Below, one piece after another: positions 45,104-56,306 of a stretch of DNA of 64,000 nt (positions are counted from its first letter, which is position 1; the number at the start of each line of letters is the position of its first letter). Source of the stretch: Symsagittifera roscoffensis. Lineage: Eukaryota > Xenacoelomorpha > Acoela > Convolutidae. The position numbers were made by a program, and so were the translations under genes. Where the stretch lies: contig NC_087066.1 in assembly GCF_963678635.1 (NCBI RefSeq), positions 20,307,996 to 20,371,995 on the forward strand, given 5' to 3'. The notes under the pieces were generated by a model. It was not told the origin of the DNA, did not search any database, and worked only from the letters and a program-made list of their open reading frames with translations.

Positions 45104-45413
45104 AATGACCGCGCACTCTTTTTTGTTCCAAAGTAAATTGAGGTAAACTAAATTGATCAAATTAGTTCTGCATAAAACTCAAATATTAATATTTAATGTT
45201 TGATATTAGCAGCCAACAATTTTTTGATTTCAAATATTTTTCAACGAAACACTGTTTGAGATCTGTTGGCGGTCAGTCGAAACATTCACTGATATTCGAG
45301 CAGTTTGTGAGATCTATAAATTAGTTTTTGTACTTAAATACTGAAAATATTTAAAAAAAGATTTCTTTTAAATGGTTATGCTGTCGATTGTTAAATAGTT
45401 ATCTTTGTTTTAG

Positions 45414-46054
45414 CTCTATGATTACCATCGACTTTGGGATCCAGTAAGACCAGATATTTGGATCACAAAGGATACTAGCACTCCTTGCAACCAAATTCCA
45501 CAAAAGTACAGCAACTACACAAAAGTATTAATTTTGGTCTTATCGCAATCTGCAAACTCAGATCGACGAAAACTAGTCCGAGGCACTTGGGCATCCGAGG
45601 CTAGTTTGTCTACGCAACGAAGTTCAGCTGTTTACTACAAAGTTTTATTCGTTCTGGGAAGAAGTACAAACCATTTAGCATTTCACCCGGAGCAAAAACA
45701 GCACGAATATGATGTTATTCAAGCTGATGTCACTGAAACATACAGAAACCTAACCTTGAAATCACAAATGGGAATCGACTTTGCAGTTAACCAATGCTCA
45801 AACTTTGATTTTGTCATGAAAACTGACGACGACATGTATTTGAACATGGACCTCATCTCTAAGTTTGTTTTGGATATTAAACGCAAACAAAAACCGGTTT
45901 TTGCTGGAAAATGTTTCTTTGGAAATGGACCGCATAGAAACAAAGGGAGTAAATGGTACATTGACAAAGCCCAATACCCGGATAAACTATATCCGCCGTT
46001 CTGTGTAGGGGCTCTTTACATGATGACTATGGACATTGCAATCAAATTGCGCGG
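45414..46054 (+). CDS. Beta-1,3-galactosyltransferase-like, exon 2 (catalytic)
   Basis: Acceptor TTTGTTTTAG at 45413; frame open from 45414 (phase 0) to donor CGCGG|GTAAGT at 46054/46055 (phase 2). Carries the glycosyltransferase family 31 motifs: RRKLVRGTW (residues 134-142 of the joined protein), the metal- and nucleotide-binding DDD in KTDDDMYLN (Asp 221-223), and YPPFCVGALYMMT. The family transfers galactose or GlcNAc in beta-1,3 linkage from UDP-sugar in the Golgi lumen; which acceptor this one uses cannot be told. The joined product (exons 1-3) is 405 residues, a normal length. All catalytic motifs are intact, so the gene looks functional. Confidence 0.92.
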
Positions 46055-46244
46055 GTAAGTCACGTTCAAAACTTTTGATTTGAAAATCAACTCATGTTCA
46101 AACACAATGTAAAACCGTGCTCACGCAATGCCAAAATAATTGTTCCATAGTGTCCACAACTCGAAATCTTGAAATACTATTTTCACGGTAATTTGATGTT
46201 AACGAGTTGATCAATTTTTGATTAAAAGCTCATGTCAATTTTAG

Positions 46245-46572
46245 GCAGTACAGATATGTGAAGCCAATTTTCCTCGAAGATGTTTTCACGGGAATGTGCC
46301 TGAAAAAATTAAACTTCAAGCCGACCAGTATAAACAAACTAATCGAAAACTCCGTGCCTAATCGCCGAGCACTGACAATACGGCAGCCTTCATCGAAATT
46401 TGCTGTGCATTTGAGTGACATGTTCCGCGCTATGCCCCAGGTGTATGAGTCTGTAACCAAGCATGGGGATAACATTAAAGAGATTAGAATTAAAACTTCT
46501 GCTGGAAACAACCAATCAGAATCCGTTTCAGTCTGGGGTCAGAAAAAAGGAGTTCTGGTCCAAATTCCTTAA
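46245..46572 (+). CDS. Beta-1,3-galactosyltransferase-like, exon 3 (C-terminus)
   Basis: A 190-nt intron (46055-46244, GTAAGT...TTTTAG) separates this from exon 2; the split Gly codon is restored. It opens QYRYVKPIFLEDVFTGMC, in which Glu-Asp (residues 308-309) is the conserved ED motif of family 31, and runs to TAA at 46570-46572. The last 60 residues are less typical and may be a lineage-specific tail. Confidence 0.92.
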
Positions 46573-48214
46573 GTTCGCAAACACACGCAAAAACTGAGGA
46601 AAACTTATCTTTCAAATGGTATGTTTTATCAAAAAATTATATCACAAAAATGCTTTAAACCAAGTCTAATGCTTAACTATTTTTGACTTTCAAAAAATTG
46701 TTTTGAATACATTGAAGTGAGTTTTTGGTCAGTTTTAATCACATGCCATCCTGCGGCATACATATGCTTGTGAGTTCGCCAACCCATCCTAGAGAGTTTT
46801 GCTCCGTAGGTGCCAGCCGCAGATAGGTTATTCGACTCAGGAGTCCTTCTTGCAAATTTAAGTTTGTCAGCTGCATAAAAAGGTTCTATAATTTTTTTTG
46901 TGTCAGACAGAAAGCGCGGTTTGAAACATGTTCAGACATTTATTCCCTCTTCAGACTTTAAAAAAAAGTATATGTTAAATTATTTGGAACCAAAGATGAC
47001 GTGCCCTGTTTGATGTTGTGAATTATGCATATTCCGCATTGATCGACCGATGTCAACTTCGTATGTCGAACGATATCCCCTGCCGACTCTGGTCGACTAT
47101 GGTCAGCTTTGCTAGTCGTTGTAGACTTTTCTGAAAGTTGTCCAACTTGAGTCTAAGATATTTATAACTTATGCTTATCATAGTCAACTGATGAACCGAA
47201 TCTATTTTTTGCCTTTATTAGAACTCGAATGGTTGTTTTTTCATTTTTTTCTTCTGATTGTTTTATGTTAATGATGAAAGATTTTTTTGTCAAAGTATGA
47301 GCCCACTGTTTTAGATTGACGGCTTAATTGCTTGCGACTTTTCCATCTGCCGCGATAATTTTTCATGAATTTAGATAGTAACTGTGTATGAAACTTTTGT
47401 TTCGTAAAAAAATTGTGATCAGACAAAAGAGTTACCGCAGACATCTCATTTTTTATGGTTTTCTTTTGCCCGTCTTTTTTGTTTCAAAAATGAAAACTGA
47501 AAAAAATATGTTTTGCACACTGGGAAATTTTGTATTACTCTGTTGACTCATTTTTTGACCCCCCTAGTCAACTCACGCATTGACCCGGTCGGCCGAAAAA
47601 AGCTGGGACCAAATGCGGACAATCGGAGAACTCATGCGGTCGATACTTCAATGGACCACCTCACAACCATAATGGTCACAGCCTACTACAATATTGTTCC
47701 AGCAATTGGATATTGCAATTGCAATTGGATACTCCAGGTTTTTCTAAATTTTCAAAAGAATTTGTGTTGTTGTAGCTATGATTTGGGTTACCTCGGTTTC
47801 TTTATTTACACAAAAGGAAAAAAAATTCGCCGTCTACGAGTTGAAGAGAAACTTTTAAAGCGCGCTTTGGGTTAACAGAAAATGTCAACTTCTGAAATTG
47901 CGTAGCTAAAAATTTAATGCAGGCAGTAGCGGATTTAATTGTTTGTTTTCATTATTTCAAGGCATGATTTTTTCTGATTTTTATTGAAATTTTCTTCACT
48001 ACCTGTTGCGAATTGCAGTAATTTAACCATACCTTTATAATTAATTGTTATTTATTATAACCGGTACTCATTCAATGACCTTGAGAAGCTCATTCTCTCC
48101 GTCGGAGAGAATGCTCTCTCAATTTTTAATGTTTTAATTTTGAGATTAATTCACTTTTAATCAACATTTTATCTGTACATTGAGTAGAATTACCTGTAAC
48201 AAAGAAACATTTCA
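46573..48214. other. 3' flank and non-coding stretch
   Basis: Probably 3' UTR at first. Around 47040-47130 there are several GTCGA/GTCG phrases. A frame at 47513-47875 (120 codons) has a plausible middle but no motif, and runs through an 'attgcaattgcaattggata' repeat; I do not call it a gene. Confidence 0.35.
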
Positions 48215-48553
48215 TCATAGCGCAGTCAAACAGTAACGAATCCAACGTGAGAGGTATACCTTCATTTTGGCAAAACCATACGGTGGACCCACCAATTCCC
48301 TGGGAGGAGTGGAGCGACCCTGTTCCAACTAGCAATAATAGCAAAGGAGAACATCGACATTGGTAACCTTTTGAACCCGAAAGAAAGATATCATCCACAA
48401 CCTCCACTTCTGGAAAATCCCTCGGACGGCGAAACGGAATCTCAAAAAACATCTTGTCTAAACAGAAACATCCGAGAACTAAAGAGATTTGACGACGAAG
48501 AAACAGCTTCTATAAAAACGGAAACAGAACGATTTAATGGCATGACAAAATAA
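48215..48553 (+). pseudogene. Retrotransposon gag relic (gypsy type)
   Basis: Reads in two frames. PPIPWEEWSD lies near 48279-48310; after a one-base shift, LFQLAIIAKENID is followed by LLNPKERYHPQPPLLENP and an acidic/basic helix-rich stretch ending FNGMTK and a stop at 48553. The 'W..W...F.LAIIAKENID' pattern is typical of gag of Ty3/gypsy elements in invertebrates. No pol follows, so it is an isolated fragment. Confidence 0.6.
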
Positions 48554-48762
48554 AGTGGTTCTGAGTTTCAAGAGTGGGAATTAATTTAGATTTATGAGTT
48601 TTTGAAGTTTTGGTAATGATAAATTTGAATATATATTTGTTTAACAGCTAATTTTGTTCTTTACAAGAATTTGCAGAAATACTTATGTCAGCATAAAACT
48701 TTTATATTAACCATTTCAGTCGTAATTGTTCCATTTTAACTGCTAAAAATTGATACCCTGAA

Positions 48763-48931
48763 TGAAAGGCGGATTAAGGAGAGGAAAGTTCGCCCTCCCC
48801 CCTCCCCCTCCCCTCACTCAGAGATTCGACCGCTTGCCGACCCAAATAGCCTGTTTTTTACCTGTTTTTTCAAATTTTTGCCGGCGATACAAAAAGTTTG
48901 GCCAAACCAGGATGTTTTTAGACGAGGAAAG
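48763..48931. mobile_element. hAT-type MITE fragment, copy 6
   Basis: 'aggcggattaaggagag', a C/T-rich run, 'gagattcgacc' and 'gccgacccaaa' match the family interior. The right half is cut off where the Tc1-like foldback begins at 48932. Confidence 0.65.
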
Positions 48932-49657
48932 CAGTGCTGATTTTGATTATCCGGACAAAACACACAAAACACACAAAACTTGTTTTTCTAAATTTGGGTT
49001 AAGATTAGACAAACCGTGAAGAAAACAAAAATTGCTTAGAGTTTCATCAGCATTAATACGGTGCAATTTTTTCTTCGAAACTCTCAACCAAAAATTTACC
49101 ACAAAAATTGGTCATTTTAGTTTTTTTTTAAATAATCAAAAATAACGCTGAAACTACTTTGTTAATTGATAAAAAAAATATGTTACAAGAAGTCTCTCAC
49201 ACAGCCCAACCAAGCAGTTAAATCTCCAAAAAGCTGTATAAGAGAAAATATTTTTGCTTGATAGCCAAGAAACGGTATTTTCACTATATAAAACCCAAAA
49301 ACTTTGTTAAAAACTAACTTTAAAGAGTTTACTCAAACTTTTGTAAATTTAATTATTCTAGAATTTTCATGGGCTGTGTAGGGCGTTTCTTGTGTTATAT
49401 ATTTTTTATCAATTAACAAAATAGTTTCAGCGTAATTCTTGATTAATTGAAAAAAAAACAAAATGACCAATTTTGGGGTAAAATTTTGGTTAAGAATTTC
49501 TAAGAAAAAAGTCTGATGCACCATAATAATTCTTATGAAATTCTACGCAACTTTTGTTTTTCTCAGTTTTTGTCTAATCTTAACCCAAATTGAAAAAACA
49601 ACGCGTTTGAAAATTCAAGTTTTGTTCGTTTTGTACGGATAATTTTAATCAGCACTG
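48932..49657. mobile_element. Tc1-like foldback MITE
   Basis: Long terminal inverted repeats: the left end CAGTGCTGATTTTGATTATC and the right end (complement) CAGTGCTGATTAAAATTATC, continuing past 80 bp on each side with indels. The right end is followed by TA; the left flank TA is lost. CAGTGCTG is the classical Tc1 terminus. 726 bp, no transposase. It appears to have inserted into a hAT-type MITE. Confidence 0.8.
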
Positions 49658-51645
49658 TATAATTTTATCGTCAAACAAATTTGTATTTTCTGAAATTTGA
49701 GTATTTAAATTAAAGCATTCGTTTATTCCTTAAATTTTATTTCACATCCCTCCGTCAACTCAAAAAATAGCCAAAATTATATCTGTAATCGGAACATTTT
49801 AATTCTTCAAGAGTAACAAATGTTTAATTGGGGTGGTTATTTATGCAGATTATTTTCGTTGATGGAAATAGTACTTTTCAAAAAATTAATTTAACAAGAA
49901 ACTTGACTCTCTAAGTTCGAATTTAAAAAAAATATTTGCCTATAATCATTTTTTAGTACAATTTTGCGGATGTGAAAATTAAAAGTTTAGCCGTGTACTG
50001 GACTGATTTATGTCTTCCTGGAATATTTAATCTATATAATAAGTTTTTGCACAAATTATTTATGCCTTGCGTGTCACCCGGCACTCAAAAACGTTCCAAT
50101 TTGAAATCAGTTCATATAAAATTTTATACAGTTTAAAAATATATCACTTAATACCTGATAGTGGCAGTCTGAATTTTAAAGTTAAATTAATTTTTTCAAC
50201 CAACAACATTCGAGACTAGTAAGAAATCAGTCAAAAAATCAGGGTTTTGGATGTTTCAACAGCTTTTTAACTGGTCTTGAAAAGTTTTTGGTTAACACAA
50301 TTATAATAATTTTACATTTGCCACTGCCAATATCATAATTCAAATGCTCAAACATGAATCGTTCGTGAAATTAACATGAACAATTCAATTGCCCATTCAA
50401 TTTGGAACCACATTGCTGATTAATACGCAACTCCTAATTACATTGCGTTAAGCTTTCAGCATTATAGACAATCAATCCAGATCTTGAACTTTTCAGAACT
50501 ATTGAACTTTCAGAACCTACCATAGCCAAAATTTTAACAGAAAACCTGTTTGAAAAAAAAACTTTTTTTTCGATTGCAAGAAAATCAGCAACGCTTCATA
50601 AGCGAAACAAATGTTTCGTAAATTACTTCTTAATTTTGCTTTTTGTAGAATGGTTGAAATTTGAAATCAGCCAGCCTAGAAAAGAACGTTACAATTGTAT
50701 ATTTTATATAAAAATTTTCTACTGTTAACAACATTGTAACTTACAGAAAAAATGCATAATTTTTTTTTCCAAAAGATCCAATGCTACTCTTGCACGTGAA
50801 CTAAAGTATAAAAAGCACATGTCCGGACATCTAAGCTAAAATTTTGCCAAAATTTTTTAATTAATCTGCAAAAACTGAAAATATGAAATATTTAAAGCTA
50901 ACTATTTTCGATAATCAAAGAAACTTAAAAAAATTGTAGGCTATGGAGGAAACATCAAACAGTCTATCTTTTATAATGCTAAAAAAATCAATTTACTAAT
51001 TTAAACTGTTATATCTTAAAAAATTTAAATACTATAACTATAACTTAGAGAAAAACACCTTTCAAACTGGATCATGATCTTAATAGCTTTTTGAATTATG
51101 TTGCTTAAGTGTAGTTTAAAGTGCTCAAAAAACATAAAGTTCTCGAATTGGATGGCAAATACTGATAAATCTAAAAATGCCTCATAAAACCTAGCTTCAT
51201 TTATTGAAATGAAATTATTATAATTGTACATAAATACGTGGTGATCAGCCACATTTATTTATAGCCTACGTAACAAATTGTCTCGTTTTAGAATTTTCAA
51301 AAAAAAAAAGATTTTGACTACGTTTTAAATTTTTTTCGAAAGGATCTTTATGATAACAAAAACAATAAAAACTTGACTACAGCTAACCAATAAAATACTA
51401 AAAACCATGTTAAGGAGAAAAGCTTTTAAATGATTCTAGTTGGTAAGAGTGTTTGAAAAAAAAAATAATTTATTTATAAAATAATGAAAAAATTAATACA
51501 TGCAACGTGGCAGGGAGCTCCTTAAGTAAGTCCAAAAAAGGGAGAAATCGTTAGATTTTTTTATCTTCGTCCTTTCCTTGCCTAATTCTGAGAAAAGTTA
51601 TCAAATTTTTGAAACGAAAAAATTGTATAGGCCAAAATTTGCTGT
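49658..51645. other. AT-rich non-coding; weak R1 relic at 49845-50120
   Basis: No gene. The stretch 49845-50120 keeps a few R1 landmarks ('attattttcgttgatggaaa', 'ttatttatgccttgcgtg', 'aaaaacgttccaattt') at low identity. The rest is poly-A/T rich. Confidence 0.35.
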
Positions 51646-51845
51646 NNNNNNNNNNNNNNNNNNNNNNNNNNNNNNNNNNNNNNNNNNNNNNNNNNNNNNN
51701 NNNNNNNNNNNNNNNNNNNNNNNNNNNNNNNNNNNNNNNNNNNNNNNNNNNNNNNNNNNNNNNNNNNNNNNNNNNNNNNNNNNNNNNNNNNNNNNNNNNN
51801 NNNNNNNNNNNNNNNNNNNNNNNNNNNNNNNNNNNNNNNNNNNNN
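51646..51845. other. Assembly gap (200 N)
   Basis: Exactly 200 N, the same size as the first gap, hence a placeholder. Frames crossing it are not real. Confidence 0.98.
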
Positions 51846-52079
51846 GGTAACAATGCCGAAAATACTTTAGCAGATATCGTTTCAGCCGGAAAAAAAAGCA
51901 AGGAAGGGTTGTGGTGAATAGTAATAATCGCAGAAGGAAGGTTGAAAACGTGAATGAATGGTAGCGGGTAGGGTTATACGCGAATTTCTTAAAATGAGGA
52001 CAATGTTGAGATTTTGAAAAGAGCATGAGTGTAGCAAAAGTTGTTTTGCAAAATTTATAGAGATTGTGACCCAACATAA

Positions 52080-52451
52080 TTAACTTTGCATAGATTATAG
52101 AGATTGTGCTCCATTATAATCAATTATAATGGTTTCCAAATGGTTTATAACCCATTATGATGGATTTAAAGGGATTATTATTTTACAGAAATAATCTAGT
52201 ATGATGACAATATAATTGACATCAATGTCAGAATAGTATCAATATCAGAATAATCAATTATAAATATTTTTAATTGGGTTTTACCTATTATCATGGATTC
52301 TAAAGAATTGGGTTTTTACAGAAACATTTGATTAAGATGACGATGTGATCGATATCAATGTCTCAATTAGAAACAATTAAAAATTATAGTGACATTTTAG
52401 ACAACATTTTTCCATTGTAATCGGTTTTTATCCATAAACCTCCGGTGCGGG
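52080..52451. mobile_element. Right part of a second CGATTATAAT TIR element
   Basis: Contains 'ttataatcaattataatggt' tracts and ends 'ttatccataaacctccggtg' plus 'cggg', matching the right terminus of the 43.7-45.1 kb element. The left end is not found and may be in or before the gap. Confidence 0.6.
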
Positions 52452-52504
52452 GTTGTTTTATTGTTCGGACTTTTGAAAAAAACTGAAACTGAAGGTTTAT
52501 GCGT

Positions 52505-52724
52505 GGTGTGGTTTTTTTTCGGTCAATTTTTGGCAATCGAAATAATAATTTTTAACGGAAATTTTTTCTTTCCCGCCAAAGACGTCGACTCATTGATATC
52601 AAATTCACAAAATTTTGCCTCCGATCATTTTTTGCAAAGTTTTGATAGTTTGAAAATTGCCAATTTGGCTATGCTGAATAAGTTATGCGCACTTTAAGAT
52701 TTTGTACAAAAACCTGAAAGCGTA
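52505..52724 (+). repeat. Dispersed repeat R1, copy 4, left part
   Basis: 'ttcggtcaatttttggcaat', 'aaattgccaatttggc' and 'ctgaaagcgta' match R1; it is interrupted at TA (52723-52724) by the TIR element and resumes at 53800. Confidence 0.7.
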
Positions 52725-53799
52725 CCCACACTCAGTAAAAAGAGAAAATAATCGTTTATATTATAATTATAATCCTACTTGTAGCAAAATTATAATTAAT
52801 TATAAGCGCCATTTTTAAATACTTGAACGATTTATAATCCATTCTAATAAAAAACTTTTTGGTGAAAGTTTAATAAATTATAGTTTTTCCGACAATCTTT
52901 TACAATCTCTTGTAATCTCTTATAATCTCCTATAATAGATTATAATCCATTTTTCTATCAAAATATTGTTTTACAAGAAAAATGAAATATAATGGATTAT
53001 GATTTAGCTATTCTGCATGAAAAAAACAGTAAAAATTAGTATGAAGTAAGAAACCAGTAAACCAGGGGCGGATATGAGATTTTCTCAAAGGGTGGAGGCG
53101 AATTTTCAAAAAAAAATCCAAAGTTTTTATCGACCTTTTTTCAGGTCAACCAAATTGATTTTAAGAGCTCTCTCAAAGCCCTTTGAAAGACCCTGTTTTG
53201 GCCAAATTTTGTGTGCCGCACAAATTTTTGAAGAAACAGGCAAAAACGGCTTTTTTAGGCATTTTTTGAAAAATTTCACCAAAAAATCACGTTTTTTTTT
53301 GGCGGGCACTCGCCATCAAAATTAGTTTTTATTGGCACCAAAGGCCAAAAGGTCAGTCTCCAGTTTTGAATATCTCAAAACAGTACAAAGGGGAAATCCT
53401 TTGGGTAGGCAGGGGGTCGAATCCCTAAAAAAAGGCGTCCGCCCTCTAAATCCATCCTTGCAGTAAACAGTAAGAAAGTAAACAGTAAACAGTAAGAAAA
53501 AAAACAATTCAAAGGCACACAAAACAAAACAAAAAAAAAACGAAATGAAGCGATGACGTTTTTGAATAAAAGTGCATTATGATCGATTAAAATGGATTAT
53601 AATTCAATAAAATTTTAGAAATAACTTTTTCGAAAAAAATTCGATTATTATCGATTATAATGGTTTTTTTTTTAATTCCGAGAAATAGTAACAATATAAT
53701 CCATTTGTGATCAATTATAATCTCTTTTTTTGAAATTTATGGAGACTGACAATAAAAATCCAATATAATCTATTAATTTCTCTATTTTCTGAGTGCGGG
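52725..53799. mobile_element. TA-flanked TIR element nested in R1
   Basis: The left end CCCACACTCAGTAAAAAGAG and right end (complement) CCCGCACTCAGAAAATAGAG. Flanked by TA at 52723-52724 and 53800-53801. The interior is rich in 'aatcgattataat' and 'ctcttataatctc' palindromes. Removing it restores 'gcgtaacgcgcat', which matches the uninterrupted R1 copy at 25303. It carries a hAT MITE at 53063-53460. No transposase. Confidence 0.88.
53063..53460. mobile_element. hAT-type MITE, copy 7 (perfect TSD)
   Basis: Starts CAGGGGCGGATATGAG; the right end is decayed ('ctaaatccatccttg'). Perfect 8-bp flanks cagtaaac at 53055-53062 and 53461-53468. It inserted into the TIR element, so it is the younger of the two. 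Confidence 0.9.
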
Positions 53800-54040
53800 T
53801 AACGCGCATTCTGTATGCGTGGTGAAAAGTATCCCGCGCAACAAAATCGTCCTAAATTGAATTGAGGCTAGCTAAGGAGTTGTATTATTTTCTTACGGCT
53901 CAAATTTTTACACTTGATTCTTGAAATTGTCCAAAGTTTATAGTTTTTCAATATTTTCTTCTCCCAAAAGTCGATTCGTTGTGGACTAAGAGGCAGTCGG
54001 AACATTCAGGGCTCTATAAGCAGTCTTGTTTCGTTCTATA
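53800..54040 (+). repeat. Dispersed repeat R1, copy 4, right part
   Basis: Resumes 'aacgcgcattctgtatgcgt', then 'caacaaaatcgtcc', 'attgaggctagct', 'agtcggaacattcagggc' and 'agcagtcttgttt'. Confidence 0.75.
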
Positions 54041-54575
54041 TATGAAGTTTATCAAAACCATTAGGCAAGTGTTAATTGGTAATTGGTGTTGAGAGCTAAG
54101 ATGCAAGTTTTACTCAAATATCGAGTTGTCTACAGGTTGTTGTTTGAGATAAATTGACGCTGGCGACAAGGTTTGGCCGAGCCGGATGTGGGCGTTGAAG
54201 CAGTCAAACTATTTAAAAGGGAGAGTCCATATTGAGGGGTTAAGTGTGCTTTGGCTTTTTCAATGCTCAAAGGTCGTGGTCTTTTTTTAGTTTTCAGCGC
54301 TTATTGATTCTGTAATGAATCAGCTGCAAATTTGAAAAACTGAGCTGGCAGATGACAATTGAACGCAGTTTAGAAATTTCCACAGCTCAGCTAAGTCAAA
54401 TGATTCTTTTTAATTTGAATTTGATCATTGTTATTGATTTTGAGCTCAAAGAAAAATTGAATTTATTATTTAACACCTGACAAGAAAAGATTTCACAGTC
54501 CAAACGACTCATTGATTCGAGCAGATTTTTTAACTTTTTTTGTGCTGAAATTTTGAAAAAAGTCTTTGGTTGTAA

Positions 54576-56272
54576 ATGACTCTCAATATCAGGTCAGCTT
54601 TTTTGATTTTAAATTTAGCCCTTGTAATATTGGGCCTAAAACGAATTTCATATCTGCAATCCAGCTTTGATCTCGAAGAAACAAACCCCTACAACCTGCT
54701 AACTGTAAAACTTTTTTGGACTGACCATTCAGCTCTGTGTACAAACAATTGCCATTATTTCAAAGACTCCGGAGCCCGACGTGTGATCAAGTTTGATAAG
54801 TTCACTGGAAGGTGTGAATGCTTTTTGAATGCAGAACAAAACTTGTTCGATACGAGTAACTCGACGAAAACAAAAACTGCCATTTATTTCTACTCAGGTA
54901 CATTTGAAATTATACATTAAAAAAAGAAATCATGATGAAACTATAAATGATATTATTAGGTTATCAAGTGTTTTCTTGTTTTCTTGTCCATTTTCCTCTC
55001 TTAGTACCGCAAATGGGTTTATAAGGGCGCTGTCGGCGCAAATATTTGCTAAATATTTGAGAGAGAATTTTTGGGAGTGTTTTTGGGAGAGCCTGCCAAA
55101 AGCAATTGATTTTCCAGTCAAAATTGTTTTAAAAAAGTCCTAAAACGCCCTAAACCAGGCTCTATAGTGTTTTGAGGGAGCGCTTTCTTAGATCAGTCAT
55201 CCGTCATTGCAGAAAATCCTAGATCCGCCACTTCCTCGCGATAATACTTCTCTCGTCATCTAACTTATGTTACTCATTGATCGCTACAGCGAATCCTAAC
55301 TATCGTTTTGCTACAAGTACTTAAAACAAATACTTTGACCATTTTCTGAGTTTTTTGTAAATTTTATAGTTTCAGACAAATTGCTACATCTTTTTCGTTT
55401 CAGAAGGTATTGCAATTGGAAACCAGGCATATCAAGGTAAGACGTGTCTTCTGCAAGCTATTTTCACTTTGAGCCCTTTCTAATGCCATTTTTTTTGTTT
55501 ATAAACCAGAAAAGTGGGACAAAATAGAAGTTGAGTTGATTGAAGTCACCTCAAACTCTGCCAAGCTCGCCGTTTTCGAAACTGTCGGTGTAGCTTCTCT
55601 TTCAAATCTAAATGTACAATGCATTCAAGGATGTTTGTCTGCCTACTTAGAGGTTAACCCAATTTCGCCCGAGCCCGGAGGGTGGATTGAGCTGTTCTCT
55701 CTTCAAACCGGATCAAAAAACTTGATGACAGTCAAAAGTGCGCATTTTGACCAGCATTACGCACCTACGAATCTGAATCAGACTGTCAAGTTCTGTACAA
55801 GTAAATATGATTTGTCAGAACATTTCTATATAATTATTTTGAATATGGTACGGTTTAGATATTTAGAAGCAGCTCTTTTGGAATTAAAAACAGTTTGCTG
55901 GAGAATTTTTAAACCAATTTTTTGCTTGAAGAAACAGTTGAAAAACGAAAAAAAATGAATTGTACCATCATTGCTTTTTCTCAGAGCCAGTTATCAACAG
56001 CGTATACATCTCAATCTTGAACTCAACAGCCCTTGTTGTGACCTTGGACCTACTTGGAGGCACTTTCACGCACGCTGCCATATCAGTAGAGAGTACGTCT
56101 AGACAAAGTATTCACATGGCAGACGACTTTCCACTCATCATGTTATTGTCTGATTCCGACTTGTCAGAAAACAACAACTCAATTTTAGTTCAAGCGTTTG
56201 CGGGCGGCGAAGAGAGCTGTGGTTCGTTTCCGACACTTAGCAGTGATCTAATTCACGTACAATATTTCACAG
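54576..56272 (+). CDS. Secreted multi-exon protein, exons 1-4 (partial)
   Basis: ATG 54576. Exon 1, 54576-54897: a signal peptide or anchor (AFLILNLALVILGL, residues 8-21), then a Cys-rich segment (ALCTNNCHYF, GRCECFL). Exon 2, 55404-55436, is a 33-nt micro-exon. Exon 3, 55510-55800, and exon 4, 55985-56272, each encode about 96 residues. Donors G|GTACAT, G|GTAAGA, A|GTAAAT, G|GTAGCG; acceptors TTTCAG, AACCAG, TCTCAG; every junction is phase 1. Symmetric phase-1 modules are typical of extracellular proteins. Exons 3 and 4 may be FN3-like beta-sandwiches (weak); exon 1 resembles a PAN/WSC-type Cys motif. Exon 4 ends in a donor, so the gene continues, perhaps into the Cys-rich exons near 59.8 and 61.6 kb. 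Confidence 0.75.
55015..55230. mobile_element. hAT-type MITE relic in intron 1 of the secreted gene
   Basis: 'gggcgctgtcggcgcaaata', 'gagagcctgccaaaagcaat' and the right end 'cctagatccgccact' match the family at low identity. Left TIR lost. Confidence 0.5.
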
Positions 56273-56306
56273 GTAGCGCTCCATTTCACACTGTTGTACT
56301 AAGTAG

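Noticed and set aside
45719-45967. 82-codon minus-strand frame
   Set aside because: Shadow of the galactosyltransferase catalytic exon.
47513-47875. 120-codon frame
   Set aside because: Crosses a simple 'caattg' repeat and has no recognisable domain; possible LTR or decayed sequence, but not supportable.
51551-52077. Frames across the second gap
   Set aside because: Mostly N, with no motif on either side.
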